A stretch of 27,990 nucleotides of DNA from Oscillospiraceae bacterium (GTDB lineage: Bacteria; Bacillota; Clostridia; Oscillospirales; Ruminococcaceae). How positions within the stretch are numbered: the stretch's first letter is position 1; every line of letters begins with the position of its first letter. The stretch lies in contig JAEDJF010000009.1 in NCBI GenBank assembly GCA_016296485.1, positions 1 through 27,990 on the forward strand, given 5' to 3'. The notes beneath the pieces are model-generated. The model made no database searches. It saw only the letters and a list, made by a program, of their open reading frames with translations, and was not told the origin of the DNA. Positions 7,065 to 15,431 of this stretch are shown here, piece by piece. Both the position numbers and the translations under genes were made by a program.

Positions 7065-7602
7065 ATTCTTTGCAGTTTTTAATATGCGCCTTGAGCTTTT
7101 TCATAGCCCAGTCGTAGTGGCTCGAAGTGCAGCTTATGAAATAGGAGCCGAGGGTCGTTCCGCCGACCCATTTATATACGCCTTTCGTGAAAAGCTCCTC
7201 GTCGGAAAATTTCTCCGCCAGGGCAATCACCTCGGCGTGGGACTTTTCGAGCATTTCTTTCGCGTCCTCAAGGGAGGTGCTTTGGTGCTTTTTCCAAAGC
7301 TCCACGTTCATATCGCCGTAGGTTTTCCAGTTATAAGGCTCCGGAAGAAAAGGTCTTGCTTCGCCGGAAAGGTTCGCGTCCACCCAAATAAGGAGCAGCC
7401 TTTGCCACTCGTAAAGGTGAACGAGCAAATCCCGAAGGTTTTTGTCTCTTTTCCAATGGGCTTCGGTCTTTTTCGGGTCGCCCGAAAAATCAAAAGGAGT
7501 AGAAAGCTCCTTTTCGGAGAGGGAAGCGATAAGTTCGTTCAGCTTGCCGTAATTTTCGCCCGCCGCCGAAAGCAGCTCGGCTTTTGTCTTCGGTCTGCCC
7601 AT
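7063..7602 (-). CDS. ClbS/DfsB family four-helix bundle protein
   Basis: A 179-residue soluble protein. The opening GRPKTKAELLSAAGENYGKL, the HLYEWQRLLL segment and the closing SSHYDWAMKKLKAH are characteristic of the ClbS/DfsB (formerly DUF1706) family in the DinB-like four-helix fold. ClbS itself hydrolyses the colibactin cyclopropane and protects the producer; most members in Firmicutes have no assigned substrate, so a resistance role here is only inference. AAAGGTGAT is the ribosome binding site. It starts 21 nt after the ABC exporter gene and is probably the last gene of the mreB-traX-ABC operon. No colibactin-like synthetase is present. Confidence 0.92.
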   Translation of the reverse strand: MGRPKTKAELLSAAGENYGKLNELIASLSEKELSTPFDFSGDPKKTEAHWKRDKNLRDLLVHLYEWQRLLLIWVDANLSGEARPFLPEPYNWKTYGDMNVELWKKHQSTSLEDAKEMLEKSHAEVIALAEKFSDEELFTKGVYKWVGGTTLGSYFISCTSSHYDWAMKKLKAHIKNCKE

Positions 7603-7623
7603 AGTATCACCTTTCTTTAAAAA

Positions 7624-9375
7624 TCAGCTTTCCGCCATCATCTGGAGGTTGTAATAGACGCCTTTTTTCGCCATAAGCTCGTCGTGGCTGCCCTGTTCGA
7701 CAATGCCGTTTTCGTTGAGCACGAGAATTATTTTCGCGTTCTTTATGGTGCTCAGACGGTGGGCGATGGTAAATACCGTCCTTCCGACGGAGAGACGTTC
7801 AAGACTGTGCTGGACCATTCGCTCGCTCTCGTTGTCGAGGGCGGAGGTCGCCTCGTCGAGGATGAGCACAGGCGGGTTTTTAAGGAACACCCTGGCGATG
7901 CTGATGCGCTGTTTCTGTCCGCCGGAGAGCTTTACGCCGCGCTCTCCAACGTAGGTGTCGTAGCCGTCGTCGAGGGCGGAGATGAACTCGTGAGCACCGG
8001 CGAGCTTCGCCGCCTCGATGACATCGTCATAGGTGGCGTCGGGCTTTCCGTAGAGAATATTCTCATAAATGCTTCCGGAGAAAAGATAGACGTCCTGCTG
8101 GACTACGCCGATGTTGGAGCGAAGGCTCGAAAGGGTGACGGAGCGGATGTCCCGTCCGTCAAGGAGAATCCGCCCGTCCTTTACGTCGTAAAAACGGGGG
8201 ATAAGGTTTGAAAGGGTGGTCTTGCCGCCGCCGGAGGGACCGACGAGGGCGACGTTGTCGCCGGGGTTCACGTGGAGGTTGATTTTCGAGAGTACGTCGC
8301 CGTTGGAGTCTCCGTAGGCGAAGCTCACGTCCTCGAAGCGGATGTCGCCGACGACGTTTTCAATGGGCGAAGCGTCCGGGGAATCGGTGATTTCCGGCTC
8401 CATATCCATTATCTCATAGAAGCGCTCGATGCCGGTGAAGCCCTGCATAAAGGTTTCGGTAAACTGGGCAAGGCGGCTGACCGTGTTGAGAAGAACGGTG
8501 GTGTAAAGAAGATAGGCGGTGTAGTCGCCGGGGGTTATCTTTCCGTTCATAAGGAAAATTCCGCCGAGGGCGACGACGGCGATATACATACAGCCGTCGA
8601 AAAGCCTTATTACGCAGTGCAGCTTGCCGAGGGCCCTATACGCCATTCTCTTGATGCCAAGGAAAATTTCGTTACCTTTCTGGAATTTCTCTTTTTCGAT
8701 TTCCTCGTTGGCAAAGCTTTGGACGACCCGAATCCCGAGAAGGCTGTCCTCAATCTGGGCGTTGATTTCACCGATTTGAGCACGCTCGCTGTGGAAAGCG
8801 CTCTCAAGCTCGTGGCGGATTTTGAGCACGAAAAATCCGAGCACGGGAATCATTATGTAGATGAAAACCGTGAGCGGCACGTTGACGCTCAAAAGAATTA
8901 TAAAGGACGCGACGAATTTTACCGCGCCGATAAGAATTTCCTCCGGTCCGTGGTGGGAAAACTCGGTGACGTCGAAAAGGTCTTTTGAAAGGCGGCTCAT
9001 AAGCTGACCAACCTTGGTGTTGCTGTAAAAGCTGAAGCTCATATCCTGGAGGTGGGCGAAAAAGTCCCGTCTCATATCCGCTTCAATATGCGCGCCCATC
9101 ATATGCCCGATGTTGACCATAAAATAGTTGGCGCAGGTGTCGATGATGCGAAGAACGACGTAAACGCCCGCAATTCCGAGAATAAGCCGGAGGGTGAGGT
9201 TTTCCGGCGCCTCGGTGGCGGTGTTGGTGATTTTCCGCACTATCATCGGGAGCACAACGTCGCAGACGGTCGTCAGCACCGCGCAGAAGAGGTCCAGCGC
9301 CAGCGTCGGGAGATAGGGTCTATAATAGGGTAGGAATCTTTTTAAACATCCTTTTTTGCTTTTTACTTCTGTCAT
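7624..9375 (-). CDS. ABC exporter, fused membrane and ATPase domains
   Basis: A 583-residue half-transporter of the type IV (MsbA/LmrA-like) class that works as a dimer. Residues 1-320 form the six-helix membrane domain. The nucleotide-binding domain follows: Walker A VGPSGGGKTT (~377-386), Q-loop GVVQQDVYLFSG, signature LSGGQKQR (~482-489), Walker B VLILDEATSAL (~502) and H-loop IAHRLST (~535). All catalytic positions are intact. Such exporters move lipids, peptides or drugs; substrate unknown. The start lies 3 nt after the traX-like gene, with a GAGG site in that gene's end. Only one half-transporter is present, so a homodimer is expected unless a partner is elsewhere. Confidence 0.96.
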   Translation of the reverse strand: MTEVKSKKGCLKRFLPYYRPYLPTLALDLFCAVLTTVCDVVLPMIVRKITNTATEAPENLTLRLILGIAGVYVVLRIIDTCANYFMVNIGHMMGAHIEADMRRDFFAHLQDMSFSFYSNTKVGQLMSRLSKDLFDVTEFSHHGPEEILIGAVKFVASFIILLSVNVPLTVFIYIMIPVLGFFVLKIRHELESAFHSERAQIGEINAQIEDSLLGIRVVQSFANEEIEKEKFQKGNEIFLGIKRMAYRALGKLHCVIRLFDGCMYIAVVALGGIFLMNGKITPGDYTAYLLYTTVLLNTVSRLAQFTETFMQGFTGIERFYEIMDMEPEITDSPDASPIENVVGDIRFEDVSFAYGDSNGDVLSKINLHVNPGDNVALVGPSGGGKTTLSNLIPRFYDVKDGRILLDGRDIRSVTLSSLRSNIGVVQQDVYLFSGSIYENILYGKPDATYDDVIEAAKLAGAHEFISALDDGYDTYVGERGVKLSGGQKQRISIARVFLKNPPVLILDEATSALDNESERMVQHSLERLSVGRTVFTIAHRLSTIKNAKIILVLNENGIVEQGSHDELMAKKGVYYNLQMMAES

Positions 9376-9378
9376 TTT

Positions 9379-10143
9379 TTAAAAACCTCGCTGGAGAAAT
9401 TGATTTATCAGATATAAAACCGCCAGGTGAATGGGGTAAAACCCGTAGTTCAAAAGGCGGGGAATTTTTATTTTCGTGTTCGTTCTCATAAGCATCAGCG
9501 GCAGCGCCAGAATCGCAAAGCCCTGGGGGTCAATGTTGAATCCGAGAAAATTGTAAAACCTGTTTCCGACTATGAACGGGGCGAAAAGGAAAATCCCCAC
9601 AATGATTCCGAAGCTGTCCCTTGAGCTTTTGAAAAAGGAGTAAATCACGATTATAAGCCCGACGCCGTAGAAGCTGTACTCAAAGGCGGGGGAAAGGGAA
9701 AAGAGAGCCGAAAGGGCGGTGCACCAATATTTTTTCTCCCGAATCCCGTAAAGCGCCAAAAGCCCGAGCAAAAGGGTGAAGCCGATGTTGAGGTGGAGAT
9801 TTTCGTTCAAGTTCACGAGAGCGACCCAAAAATCGCCGTAATAAAGCGGGTCAAAAAGCCGCCCGACGCTTTCTGGGTAGAAAGCGAGGGTGTAAAAGGG
9901 CTGCGAAACGACGCCGAAGGCAAGGAGCCGAAGGGCGTATTTTTTGACGCTCCGGGTGTAAACGAAGCCCACCGCGACGCAGTAGGCAAAAAGCGGGAAC
10001 CCCAGCCGTCCGATTATCCGAAGCCACATTGCCGACGGGAAAAAGATGTACCCCACGTGGTCAATGAGCATTGCGGCAAAGGCGATTACTTTCAAAAGCC
10101 CCGTGTCCGTATTTGTGCAAATCGAAAGCTTTTCGTTATCCAT
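9379..10143 (-). CDS. TraX family membrane protein
   Basis: A 254-residue polytopic protein with about 8 hydrophobic segments. The signature LLKVIAFAAMLIDHVGYIFFP near residues 18-38 and RIIGRLGFPLFAYCVAVGF identify the TraX family, related to membrane acyltransferases. F-plasmid TraX acetylates the pilin N-terminus; chromosomal homologues in Clostridia have no known substrate. The ATG at 10143 is chosen because GGAAGG lies 5-6 nt upstream; a TTG at 10164 has no site. The start overlaps the end of the mreB gene by 8 nt, and the ABC gene follows after 3 nt, so the three are one operon. No conjugation genes are near. Confidence 0.92.
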   Translation of the reverse strand: MDNEKLSICTNTDTGLLKVIAFAAMLIDHVGYIFFPSAMWLRIIGRLGFPLFAYCVAVGFVYTRSVKKYALRLLAFGVVSQPFYTLAFYPESVGRLFDPLYYGDFWVALVNLNENLHLNIGFTLLLGLLALYGIREKKYWCTALSALFSLSPAFEYSFYGVGLIIVIYSFFKSSRDSFGIIVGIFLFAPFIVGNRFYNFLGFNIDPQGFAILALPLMLMRTNTKIKIPRLLNYGFYPIHLAVLYLINQFLQRGF

Positions 10144-11152
10144 GGAGCCTTCCGTTCGCCTCAAAGACGCAGTCTCTCAAATATCCTTCAAGGCTAAAGG
10201 ACTCGCCGGTGCCGATGGCGACGCATTCCTCCGGATTTTCCGCGACGGTGCATTTGAGCCCGAAGCGGTTCGAGAAATATTTGTCGAGCCCGTTGAGGAG
10301 GGCTCCGCCGCCGGTCATAACGATTCCGTTGCTCTTGACGTCGCCGGCAAGCTCCGGCGGTGTTTTTTCAAAGACCTTCTGGATTGCCGCCGCAAGCTGG
10401 GAGGCAAGGTCGTAGAATATTTCGGAAAGCTCCTGCCAGCTGAGGGTCACCCGCCCGGGAAGCCCGGTGAGGAGGTTGCGCCCTTTAACCTCAAAGGTGC
10501 GGTCGTCGTCGAAATTCCAGCAGGTGCCGATGTTCTTTTTGACCTCCTCCGCCATGCGCTGACCGATGAGAAGCCCGTGGCGAAGCCGCACATAGCGGAT
10601 TATTTCCTCGTCAAAGCGGTTGCCGGCGATTTTTACCGAGTGCTTGCAAACTACGCCCGAAAGGGAAAGAAGGGCGATGTCCGTGGTGCCGCCGCCGATA
10701 TCGACGATAAGGCGCCCGTCGGGCTTCGAGATGTCGAGCCCGGCGCCGAGGGCGGCGGCAACGGGCTCCTCAATGAGGAAAACCTTTCTTGCACCGGCTG
10801 AAATTGCGGCGTCAACGACGGCGCGCTGTTCGACGTCGGTGATGATGCTTGGGACGCAGATTGCGACCCTCGGCTTAAGGTAGCTTTCGCCGCAGATTTT
10901 TTTGAGAGCGTAGCGAATAAGGGCGTTGGTCAGCCGGTAGTCGGAGATAACGCCGCCGCCCATGGGGCAGACGGCGGATATGTATCCCGGGGTGCGCCCG
11001 AGCATTTCGTGCGCCTTTGCGCCGACGCAGATGATTTCGCCTGTGTCGTTGTTGACGGCGACTATGTTCGGCTCCCGGAAAAGGACGCCGCGGCTCGGCT
11101 CATAGGCTATTATTTTCGTTGTTCCAAGGTCTATTCCAATATCAGCAGGCAT
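10136..11152 (-). CDS. mreB: MreB/Mbl family rod-shape actin
   Basis: A 338-residue bacterial actin, normal length. Phosphate-1 motif IGIDLGTTK at residues 5-13, phosphate-2 DIGGGTTDIAL near 147, adenosine motif VMTGGGALLNGL near 284; GYISAVCPMGGGVISDY is typical of MreB. It polymerises under the membrane and guides lateral wall synthesis. The usual partners mreC and mreD are absent: the downstream neighbours are a TraX-like protein and an ABC exporter, so this may be an Mbl/MreBH-type extra copy. GGAGG lies 6 nt before the ATG and a sigma-A promoter (11188-11216) precedes it. Confidence 0.95.
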   Translation of the reverse strand: MPADIGIDLGTTKIIAYEPSRGVLFREPNIVAVNNDTGEIICVGAKAHEMLGRTPGYISAVCPMGGGVISDYRLTNALIRYALKKICGESYLKPRVAICVPSIITDVEQRAVVDAAISAGARKVFLIEEPVAAALGAGLDISKPDGRLIVDIGGGTTDIALLSLSGVVCKHSVKIAGNRFDEEIIRYVRLRHGLLIGQRMAEEVKKNIGTCWNFDDDRTFEVKGRNLLTGLPGRVTLSWQELSEIFYDLASQLAAAIQKVFEKTPPELAGDVKSNGIVMTGGGALLNGLDKYFSNRFGLKCTVAENPEECVAIGTGESFSLEGYLRDCVFEANGRLHG

Positions 11153-11187
11153 TTTGTCCTCCGAATCTTTATTAATAAATATATATA

Positions 11188-11216
11188 AGATTAAAACTTA
11201 TTTATCCGATTGTCAA
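11188..11216 (-). promoter_or_regulatory. probable promoter of the mreB operon
   Basis: On the minus strand TTGACA (11216-11211), 17-bp spacer, TAATCT (11193-11188). The -35 is perfect and the -10 weak. It lies in the only AT-rich gap between recD2 and mreB. Confidence 0.6.
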
Positions 11217-11245
11217 ATTAAATCTTTTTTAAAATTTTTTCGCCG

Positions 11246-13456
11246 CTATTCCTCGAGCATATACCGAAGGTTCGTAAACCTTCCGCTCTTGCGGTTGTTG
11301 TCAACCATCGCCATTACGGCTCTGGCGTTTCCGACGATGATGAGGAGCTTTTTCGCCCTCGTGACGGCGGTGTAGAGAAGGTTTCGGTAGCAAAGGCGGG
11401 AGCCCATCTCCATAAGCGGAATAATTACCGCCTCAAATTCGCTGCCCTGACTCTTGTGGACCGTTATGGCGTAGGCGTGGTCAAGCTCGATGGCGCTGTC
11501 ATAGGGGTAGTCCGCCACCCGGTCGTCAAAGCGCACCGCCATCATTCTCATAAGAGGGTCCATTTTTTCGATAATTCCGATGTCGCCGTTGAAAACGCCC
11601 CGACCCATTTCGCCGTCGTCCTTTTTCCAGACCATATCGTAGTTGTTTTTGGTCTGCATCACCTTGTCGCCCTCCCGGAAGAGGTTTCCGTTTATACGAA
11701 ATTCCCGTTTGTCCTTGGCGGGCGGGTTGAGCCCCTTTTGAAGCTCGTTATTGAGGTTCCAGGTTCCCGCTTCGCCCCGTTTTCCAGGGCAAAGCACCTG
11801 TATATCCCAAACGGGGGAAAAGCCGTAGGCCTTCGGAAGGCGCTTTTCGCAAAGCTGGCAGACGGTTTTGGCGCATTCCTCCTCCGTCGCCCTCGGCATA
11901 AAGAAAAAGTCGTTGTCCTTCGATTCAAGATATGGGTACTCCCCGTTCACAATGTCGTGGGCGTTGGTGACAATCATACTTTCCGCCGCCTGGCGGAAAA
12001 TCGTGTCGAGCTTCACTGAGGGGAGAATGTCCGATTTAAGAAGGTCGTGGAGCACGTTCCCGGGTCCCACGGAGGGGAGCTGGTCCGAGTCCCCGACCAT
12101 CACGAGCCGGCAGGAGAAGTTGAGCGCCCGCAAAACGCAGTCAAAAAGTACGCTGTCCACCATGGACATCTCGTCGATGATGAGCGTGTCACATTTGAGG
12201 GTGTTCTTTTCGTTCTTGCGGAACACCGGGCGAAGCTCGTTTGCGGAATAGTCCACCTCCAAGAGCCGGTGGATTGTCTTTGCCTCGTGCCCCGTAAGTT
12301 CCGTGAGCCGCTTCGCGGCGCGCCCGGTGGGCGCCGCGAGCATCACTTCGTCGCCCTGCTGCTCAAGGAGCTTTATGAGGGCGTTGAGGGTGGTGGTTTT
12401 TCCCGTTCCGGGTCCGCCGGTGAGGACGAAGGCGTGGCTCGTGACCGCCTTTTTGAGCGCCTTTTTCTGAAGGTCGTCGTAAACGATCCCGAGCTCCTCC
12501 TCGAGCAGTTCAATGGATTTTTCAAGGGAGGAGTCGCTCTCGAAAGATACGTCGTGGAGCATCATTTTGAGCCGCCCGGCGGCGGTCGTCTCCGCGAGGA
12601 ACAAATCCGGAAGATAGATAAAGCGCCGTTCGCCCCGGTAATACTCGTCCAGCTCGTGCTTTTCAACGAGCTCGTCCAGGGCTTCCTCCATCTTGTCCGT
12701 CTCGCCGAGAAGCCCGAGGGAGGCGGAGAGAAGGCTCTCCGCCGGGAGGCAGGTGTGCCCGTTGTCGAGGTTGTGGGAAAGGACGTATTTTATTCCCGCC
12801 TTGAGCCGCCGGACGTCGTCCGGCTGACCTTTTTTTGTAAAGATTGCGTCCGCCTCGGCGAAATCCAGCCCCACGTCCGGGTCGCAGAGGATATATGGGT
12901 TTTCCTTTACGAAATCCATTGCGGAAACGCCCCATTTTTTCCAGGCGCGCACAGCTATCGCCGCAGGAAGACCGAACTCCTGGAGCGAGGTCATAACTTT
13001 CCTTGCGCCGAAGGCGCGCTTAAACTGCTCCGAAATCTCAAGAGACGCCTTTTCGCTAATTCCCTTGATCCGGGCGAGCTGCTTCGGGTCGCTTTCAATT
13101 ACCTCAAGGGTATATTCGCCGAAGGCGTCAACAATGCGCTTCGCGAGGGCGGGACCGATGCCTTTAAAGGAGCCGCCCCCGAGATATTTACGCATTGCGC
13201 TGATGGAGGCGGGGAGCCGCCGTTCGCAGACGGCGGCACGAAACTGGCTGCCGTAGGTAGGATGGGACGAAAAACTGCCGGTGAGGGTGACCTCCTCGCC
13301 GGCTTCGACCGCTCCGAGCTCGCCCACAACGGTCACAAGCTCGCCGTTCATATCAAGGTCGAATACAATAAAGCCGCTTTCGGGCTTATAGCAAACGATC
13401 CCGTCAACGGTTCCGGAGATGCGCTCCGGCTCCGCTTTTTCGTTTTTGTCCATCAT
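11246..13456 (-). CDS. recD2: RecD2 ATP-dependent DNA helicase
   Basis: About 736 residues, the usual length for RecD2 of bacteria without RecBC. Order: N-terminal OB-like region (GTVDGIVCYKPESGFIVF), helix-hairpin-helix region (~85-180, with FKGIGPALAKRIV), then the SF1B helicase core. Walker A GGPGTGKTTT is near 347, Walker B LIIDEMSMVD near 422, motif III GDSDQLPSVGPG near 455, VHKSQGSEF near 668 and LLYTAVTRAK near 692. It unwinds DNA 5' to 3' and acts in repair. Start choice is uncertain between ATG 13456, ATG 13453 and a TTG at 13459; none has a strong ribosome binding site. Its own promoter overlaps the end of the upstream gene. Confidence 0.96.
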   Translation of the reverse strand: MMDKNEKAEPERISGTVDGIVCYKPESGFIVFDLDMNGELVTVVGELGAVEAGEEVTLTGSFSSHPTYGSQFRAAVCERRLPASISAMRKYLGGGSFKGIGPALAKRIVDAFGEYTLEVIESDPKQLARIKGISEKASLEISEQFKRAFGARKVMTSLQEFGLPAAIAVRAWKKWGVSAMDFVKENPYILCDPDVGLDFAEADAIFTKKGQPDDVRRLKAGIKYVLSHNLDNGHTCLPAESLLSASLGLLGETDKMEEALDELVEKHELDEYYRGERRFIYLPDLFLAETTAAGRLKMMLHDVSFESDSSLEKSIELLEEELGIVYDDLQKKALKKAVTSHAFVLTGGPGTGKTTTLNALIKLLEQQGDEVMLAAPTGRAAKRLTELTGHEAKTIHRLLEVDYSANELRPVFRKNEKNTLKCDTLIIDEMSMVDSVLFDCVLRALNFSCRLVMVGDSDQLPSVGPGNVLHDLLKSDILPSVKLDTIFRQAAESMIVTNAHDIVNGEYPYLESKDNDFFFMPRATEEECAKTVCQLCEKRLPKAYGFSPVWDIQVLCPGKRGEAGTWNLNNELQKGLNPPAKDKREFRINGNLFREGDKVMQTKNNYDMVWKKDDGEMGRGVFNGDIGIIEKMDPLMRMMAVRFDDRVADYPYDSAIELDHAYAITVHKSQGSEFEAVIIPLMEMGSRLCYRNLLYTAVTRAKKLLIIVGNARAVMAMVDNNRKSGRFTNLRYMLEE

Positions 13457-13495
13457 CAAAACATACCGTCCGTTACTTTATACTTACATATAAAC

Positions 13496-13524
13496 ATTAT
13501 AGCGTTTTTTAATCCTTATGTAAA
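13496..13524 (-). promoter_or_regulatory. sigma-A promoter of recD2
   Basis: TTTACA (13524-13519), 17-bp spacer, TATAAT (13501-13496) on the minus strand. The -35 box lies inside the last codons of the upstream gene. Confidence 0.8.
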
Positions 13525-13856
13525 CCGGAATAGATAAAGCTTAATAATTCTTTTTCACAGAAAACCGCCTCGCACCCGAAACGCTTTTCAAGGTTAAGGG
13601 CTATTTCCTTTGCCGCGTCGGAAGCGCCGCGGCAGTCGAGTATCAGCTCACGGTTCATTCCGTCCGTTTCCGCTAGAAGACAGCGCACCGCGTCCTCAAG
13701 GTCGTTTTCCGGAACGGAGGATACCTTTGCCACGGCGAAAACCTTTTTGGAGATGTTTTTGCGGAAAGCGTGCTTTAAGAGCCAGTCCGCCCCTTCGACC
13801 ATTCCGAGGGCGGCAAAGAAGGTCAGCAGCAAAACGGCAAGTATATCGAAGAACAT
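13509..13856 (-). CDS. small membrane-anchored protein of unknown function, possibly sporulation-linked
   Basis: 115 residues. Residues ~2-24 form one hydrophobic helix (FDILAVLLLTFFAALGMVEG), probably an uncleaved N-terminal anchor. The rest is a soluble alpha/beta region with alternating strands and helices (KVFAVAKVSSVPENDLEDAV, then ELILDCRG and KRFGCEAVF). I do not recognise a family. The ATG has a GGGGG site. It is divergent from dpaA across 118 bp, and a sequence resembling the mother-cell sigma-K/sigma-E -10 (CATAGGATA) lies upstream. Its 3' end carries the -35 box of recD2. A sporulation role is inferred only from position and this promoter-like motif. Confidence 0.8.
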   Translation of the reverse strand: MFFDILAVLLLTFFAALGMVEGADWLLKHAFRKNISKKVFAVAKVSSVPENDLEDAVRCLLAETDGMNRELILDCRGASDAAKEIALNLEKRFGCEAVFCEKELLSFIYSGLHKD

Positions 13857-13881
13857 TATGAAATCCCCCTTTCAGCAATGT

Positions 13882-13909
13882 TATCCTATGGCGGCGGGGC
13901 GCTTTTCGT
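13882..13909 (-). promoter_or_regulatory. candidate mother-cell sporulation promoter (sigma-K/sigma-E type)
   Basis: On the minus strand AC (13909-13908), 17 bp, then CATAGGATA (13890-13882), which fits the CATAnnnTA -10 pattern. The predicted start near 13875 leaves the GGGGG ribosome binding site in the leader. Confidence 0.4.
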
Positions 13910-13915
13910 GACTGT

Positions 13916-13944
13916 GTCAAAAATCCCCCTTTTCGCATAGCATG
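13916..13944 (+). promoter_or_regulatory. candidate mother-cell sporulation promoter of dpaA-dpaB
   Basis: GTCAAAA (13916-13922), 13 bp, CATAGCAT (13936-13943) resembles the sigma-E pattern. In B. subtilis the equivalent operon is read by mother-cell sigma-K. The predicted start near 13951 lies downstream of an in-frame ATG at 13942, favouring translation from 13975. Confidence 0.35.
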
Positions 13945-13974
13945 AAGCACAGAAACACTTTGGGGGTTTCGGCT

Positions 13975-14859
13975 ATGAAAAAATATTCGTTTTATATAGC
14001 GGGGGGAGACCTTCGGTCAGCCTATCTCGCCGCCGCCCTCGCAGAGGGCAAAAATAAAGTTGCCGCCTTCGGGCTTTCCGGGGCGGATGAAATTTTAAAG
14101 GGAGTTTTTAAAAGCGAAAGCCTTTCCGACGCGGCGGGCTTTGACGCCGCAGTTTTGCCCCTCCCTTGCTGCGACGGGGAGGGATATATTAAAACGCCCC
14201 TTTCGGATAAAAAGGTGAAGCTCGAGGAGCTCATAAATTCCCTTGAGCACGGCTCTGTGCTCATGGGCGGCTTTGTTCCCGACTGGGTGTATAAGCTCGC
14301 CGAAAAGCGGCAAATAGCAGTTTACGACTACTATGAGCGGGAGGAATTCGCCGTTCGGAACGCCGCCCTTACGGCGGAGGCGGCGGTGGCTCTCGCTATG
14401 GAGCTACTCACGGAGACCATAAGCGATATGCCCGTGCTCGTTCTCGGTCACGGGAGGATAGGGCGGCTTCTGGCGTCGATACTTAAAGCCCTTGACGCAA
14501 AGGTAACCGTCGCCGCAAGGCGATTTTCAGACCTTGCGTGGATACGTTCCGAGGGGCTCGTTCCCATAGAGTTTATGCGTCTTAAAGAACATATTTCCGA
14601 ATTCGGGGTGATTTTCAACACCGTTCCTGCAATGGTGCTCGACGGGGAGCTTTTGAGCATGACCGATAAAAAAGCGGTGATAATCGACCTTGCCTCCGAG
14701 CCCTGCGGAACGGATTTCGCCGCGGCGGAAAGGCTCGGTCTCAAAGTCCGAAAGGCTCCGGGGCTTCCGGGAAAGTTCGCTCCGAAAACCGCCGGCGAAA
14801 TCATTAAGGATACGGTGCTCAATATTTTAAGCGAAAGGGAGGAAGATAGCTGTGGCTGA
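13975..14859 (+). CDS. dpaA: dipicolinate synthase subunit A
   Basis: 294 residues, matching SpoVFA. With DpaB it oxidises a heterocyclic product of the lysine pathway to dipicolinic acid in the mother cell for import into the spore core. The N-terminal part (SFYIAGGDLRSAYLAAALAEG) is the DpaA-specific domain. A Rossmann nucleotide-binding fold begins near residue 151 (VLVLGHGRIGRLLASILKA), and VAARRFSDLAWI is the usual strand-2 region. ATG 13975 is preferred over ATG 13942: GGGGG lies 8-9 nt upstream of the former and nothing of the latter. It overlaps dpaB by 8 nt. This gene is the best evidence that the organism makes endospores. Confidence 0.96.
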   Translation: MKKYSFYIAGGDLRSAYLAAALAEGKNKVAAFGLSGADEILKGVFKSESLSDAAGFDAAVLPLPCCDGEGYIKTPLSDKKVKLEELINSLEHGSVLMGGFVPDWVYKLAEKRQIAVYDYYEREEFAVRNAALTAEAAVALAMELLTETISDMPVLVLGHGRIGRLLASILKALDAKVTVAARRFSDLAWIRSEGLVPIEFMRLKEHISEFGVIFNTVPAMVLDGELLSMTDKKAVIIDLASEPCGTDFAAAERLGLKVRKAPGLPGKFAPKTAGEIIKDTVLNILSEREEDSCG

Positions 14860-15424
14860 AAAATTAAGACTCGGCTTCGCGCTTTGCGGCTCGTTCTGCA
14901 CCTTTAAAAAGGTGCTTTCGGAGATGGAGGAGCTCGCAAAGGAGTACGAGGTGATACCCATAATGTCCGAGGGGGCGGCGAACACAGACACCCGCTTCGG
15001 CTCGGCGGAGGATTTTCGCCGGGAGATAGAGAGGATAACCGGGAAAAAGCCCATAACGACAATCAGGGAGGCGGAGCCCATAGGTCCGAAGGCGCTCCTT
15101 GACGTGCTGCTCATCGAGCCCTGTACCGGAAACACCCTCGGAAAGCTCGCCGGCGGAATTACCGATACTGCCGTGACAATGGCGGCGAAGGCGCACCTTC
15201 GCAACGGGCGCCCGGTGGTGATTGCGGTTTCGACTAACGACGCCCTCGGTGCCTCCGCAAAAAATATCGGCTTACTTATAAATTCAAAAAACATATATTT
15301 CGTCCCGATGCGCCAGGATTCGCCCGAAGGCAAACCCTGCTCGATGGTGGCGGATTTTGGAAAAAGCGGCGACGCAATAAAAGCCGCCCTCGGCGGGCGG
15401 CAGACCCAGCCGGTTTATCTCTGA
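14852..15424 (+). CDS. dpaB: dipicolinate synthase subunit B (flavoprotein)
   Basis: 190 residues, close to SpoVFB. Flavoprotein of the HFCD type: LGFALCGSFCTFKKV near the N-terminus, IEPCTGNTLGKLAGGITDTAV in the flavin-binding part, and PVVIAVSTNDALG and NIYFVPMRQD near the C-terminus, all typical of DpaB. GTG start at 14852 with GGGAGG 8 nt upstream; the gene overlaps dpaA by 8 nt, implying coupled translation and equal dosage of the two subunits. The stop is followed after 7 nt by a large hairpin shared with the next gene. Confidence 0.96.
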   Translation: MAEKLRLGFALCGSFCTFKKVLSEMEELAKEYEVIPIMSEGAANTDTRFGSAEDFRREIERITGKKPITTIREAEPIGPKALLDVLLIEPCTGNTLGKLAGGITDTAVTMAAKAHLRNGRPVVIAVSTNDALGASAKNIGLLINSKNIYFVPMRQDSPEGKPCSMVADFGKSGDAIKAALGGRQTQPVYL

Positions 15425-15431
15425 ATAAAAA

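Noticed and set aside
9379..10143. Conjugative element implied by the TraX-like protein
   Set aside because: TraX-family proteins are common on clostridial chromosomes, and no relaxase, coupling protein or type IV secretion gene is present.
12047..13537. Long plus-strand frame opposite recD2
   Set aside because: No start signal or domain pattern; recD2 has all helicase motifs.
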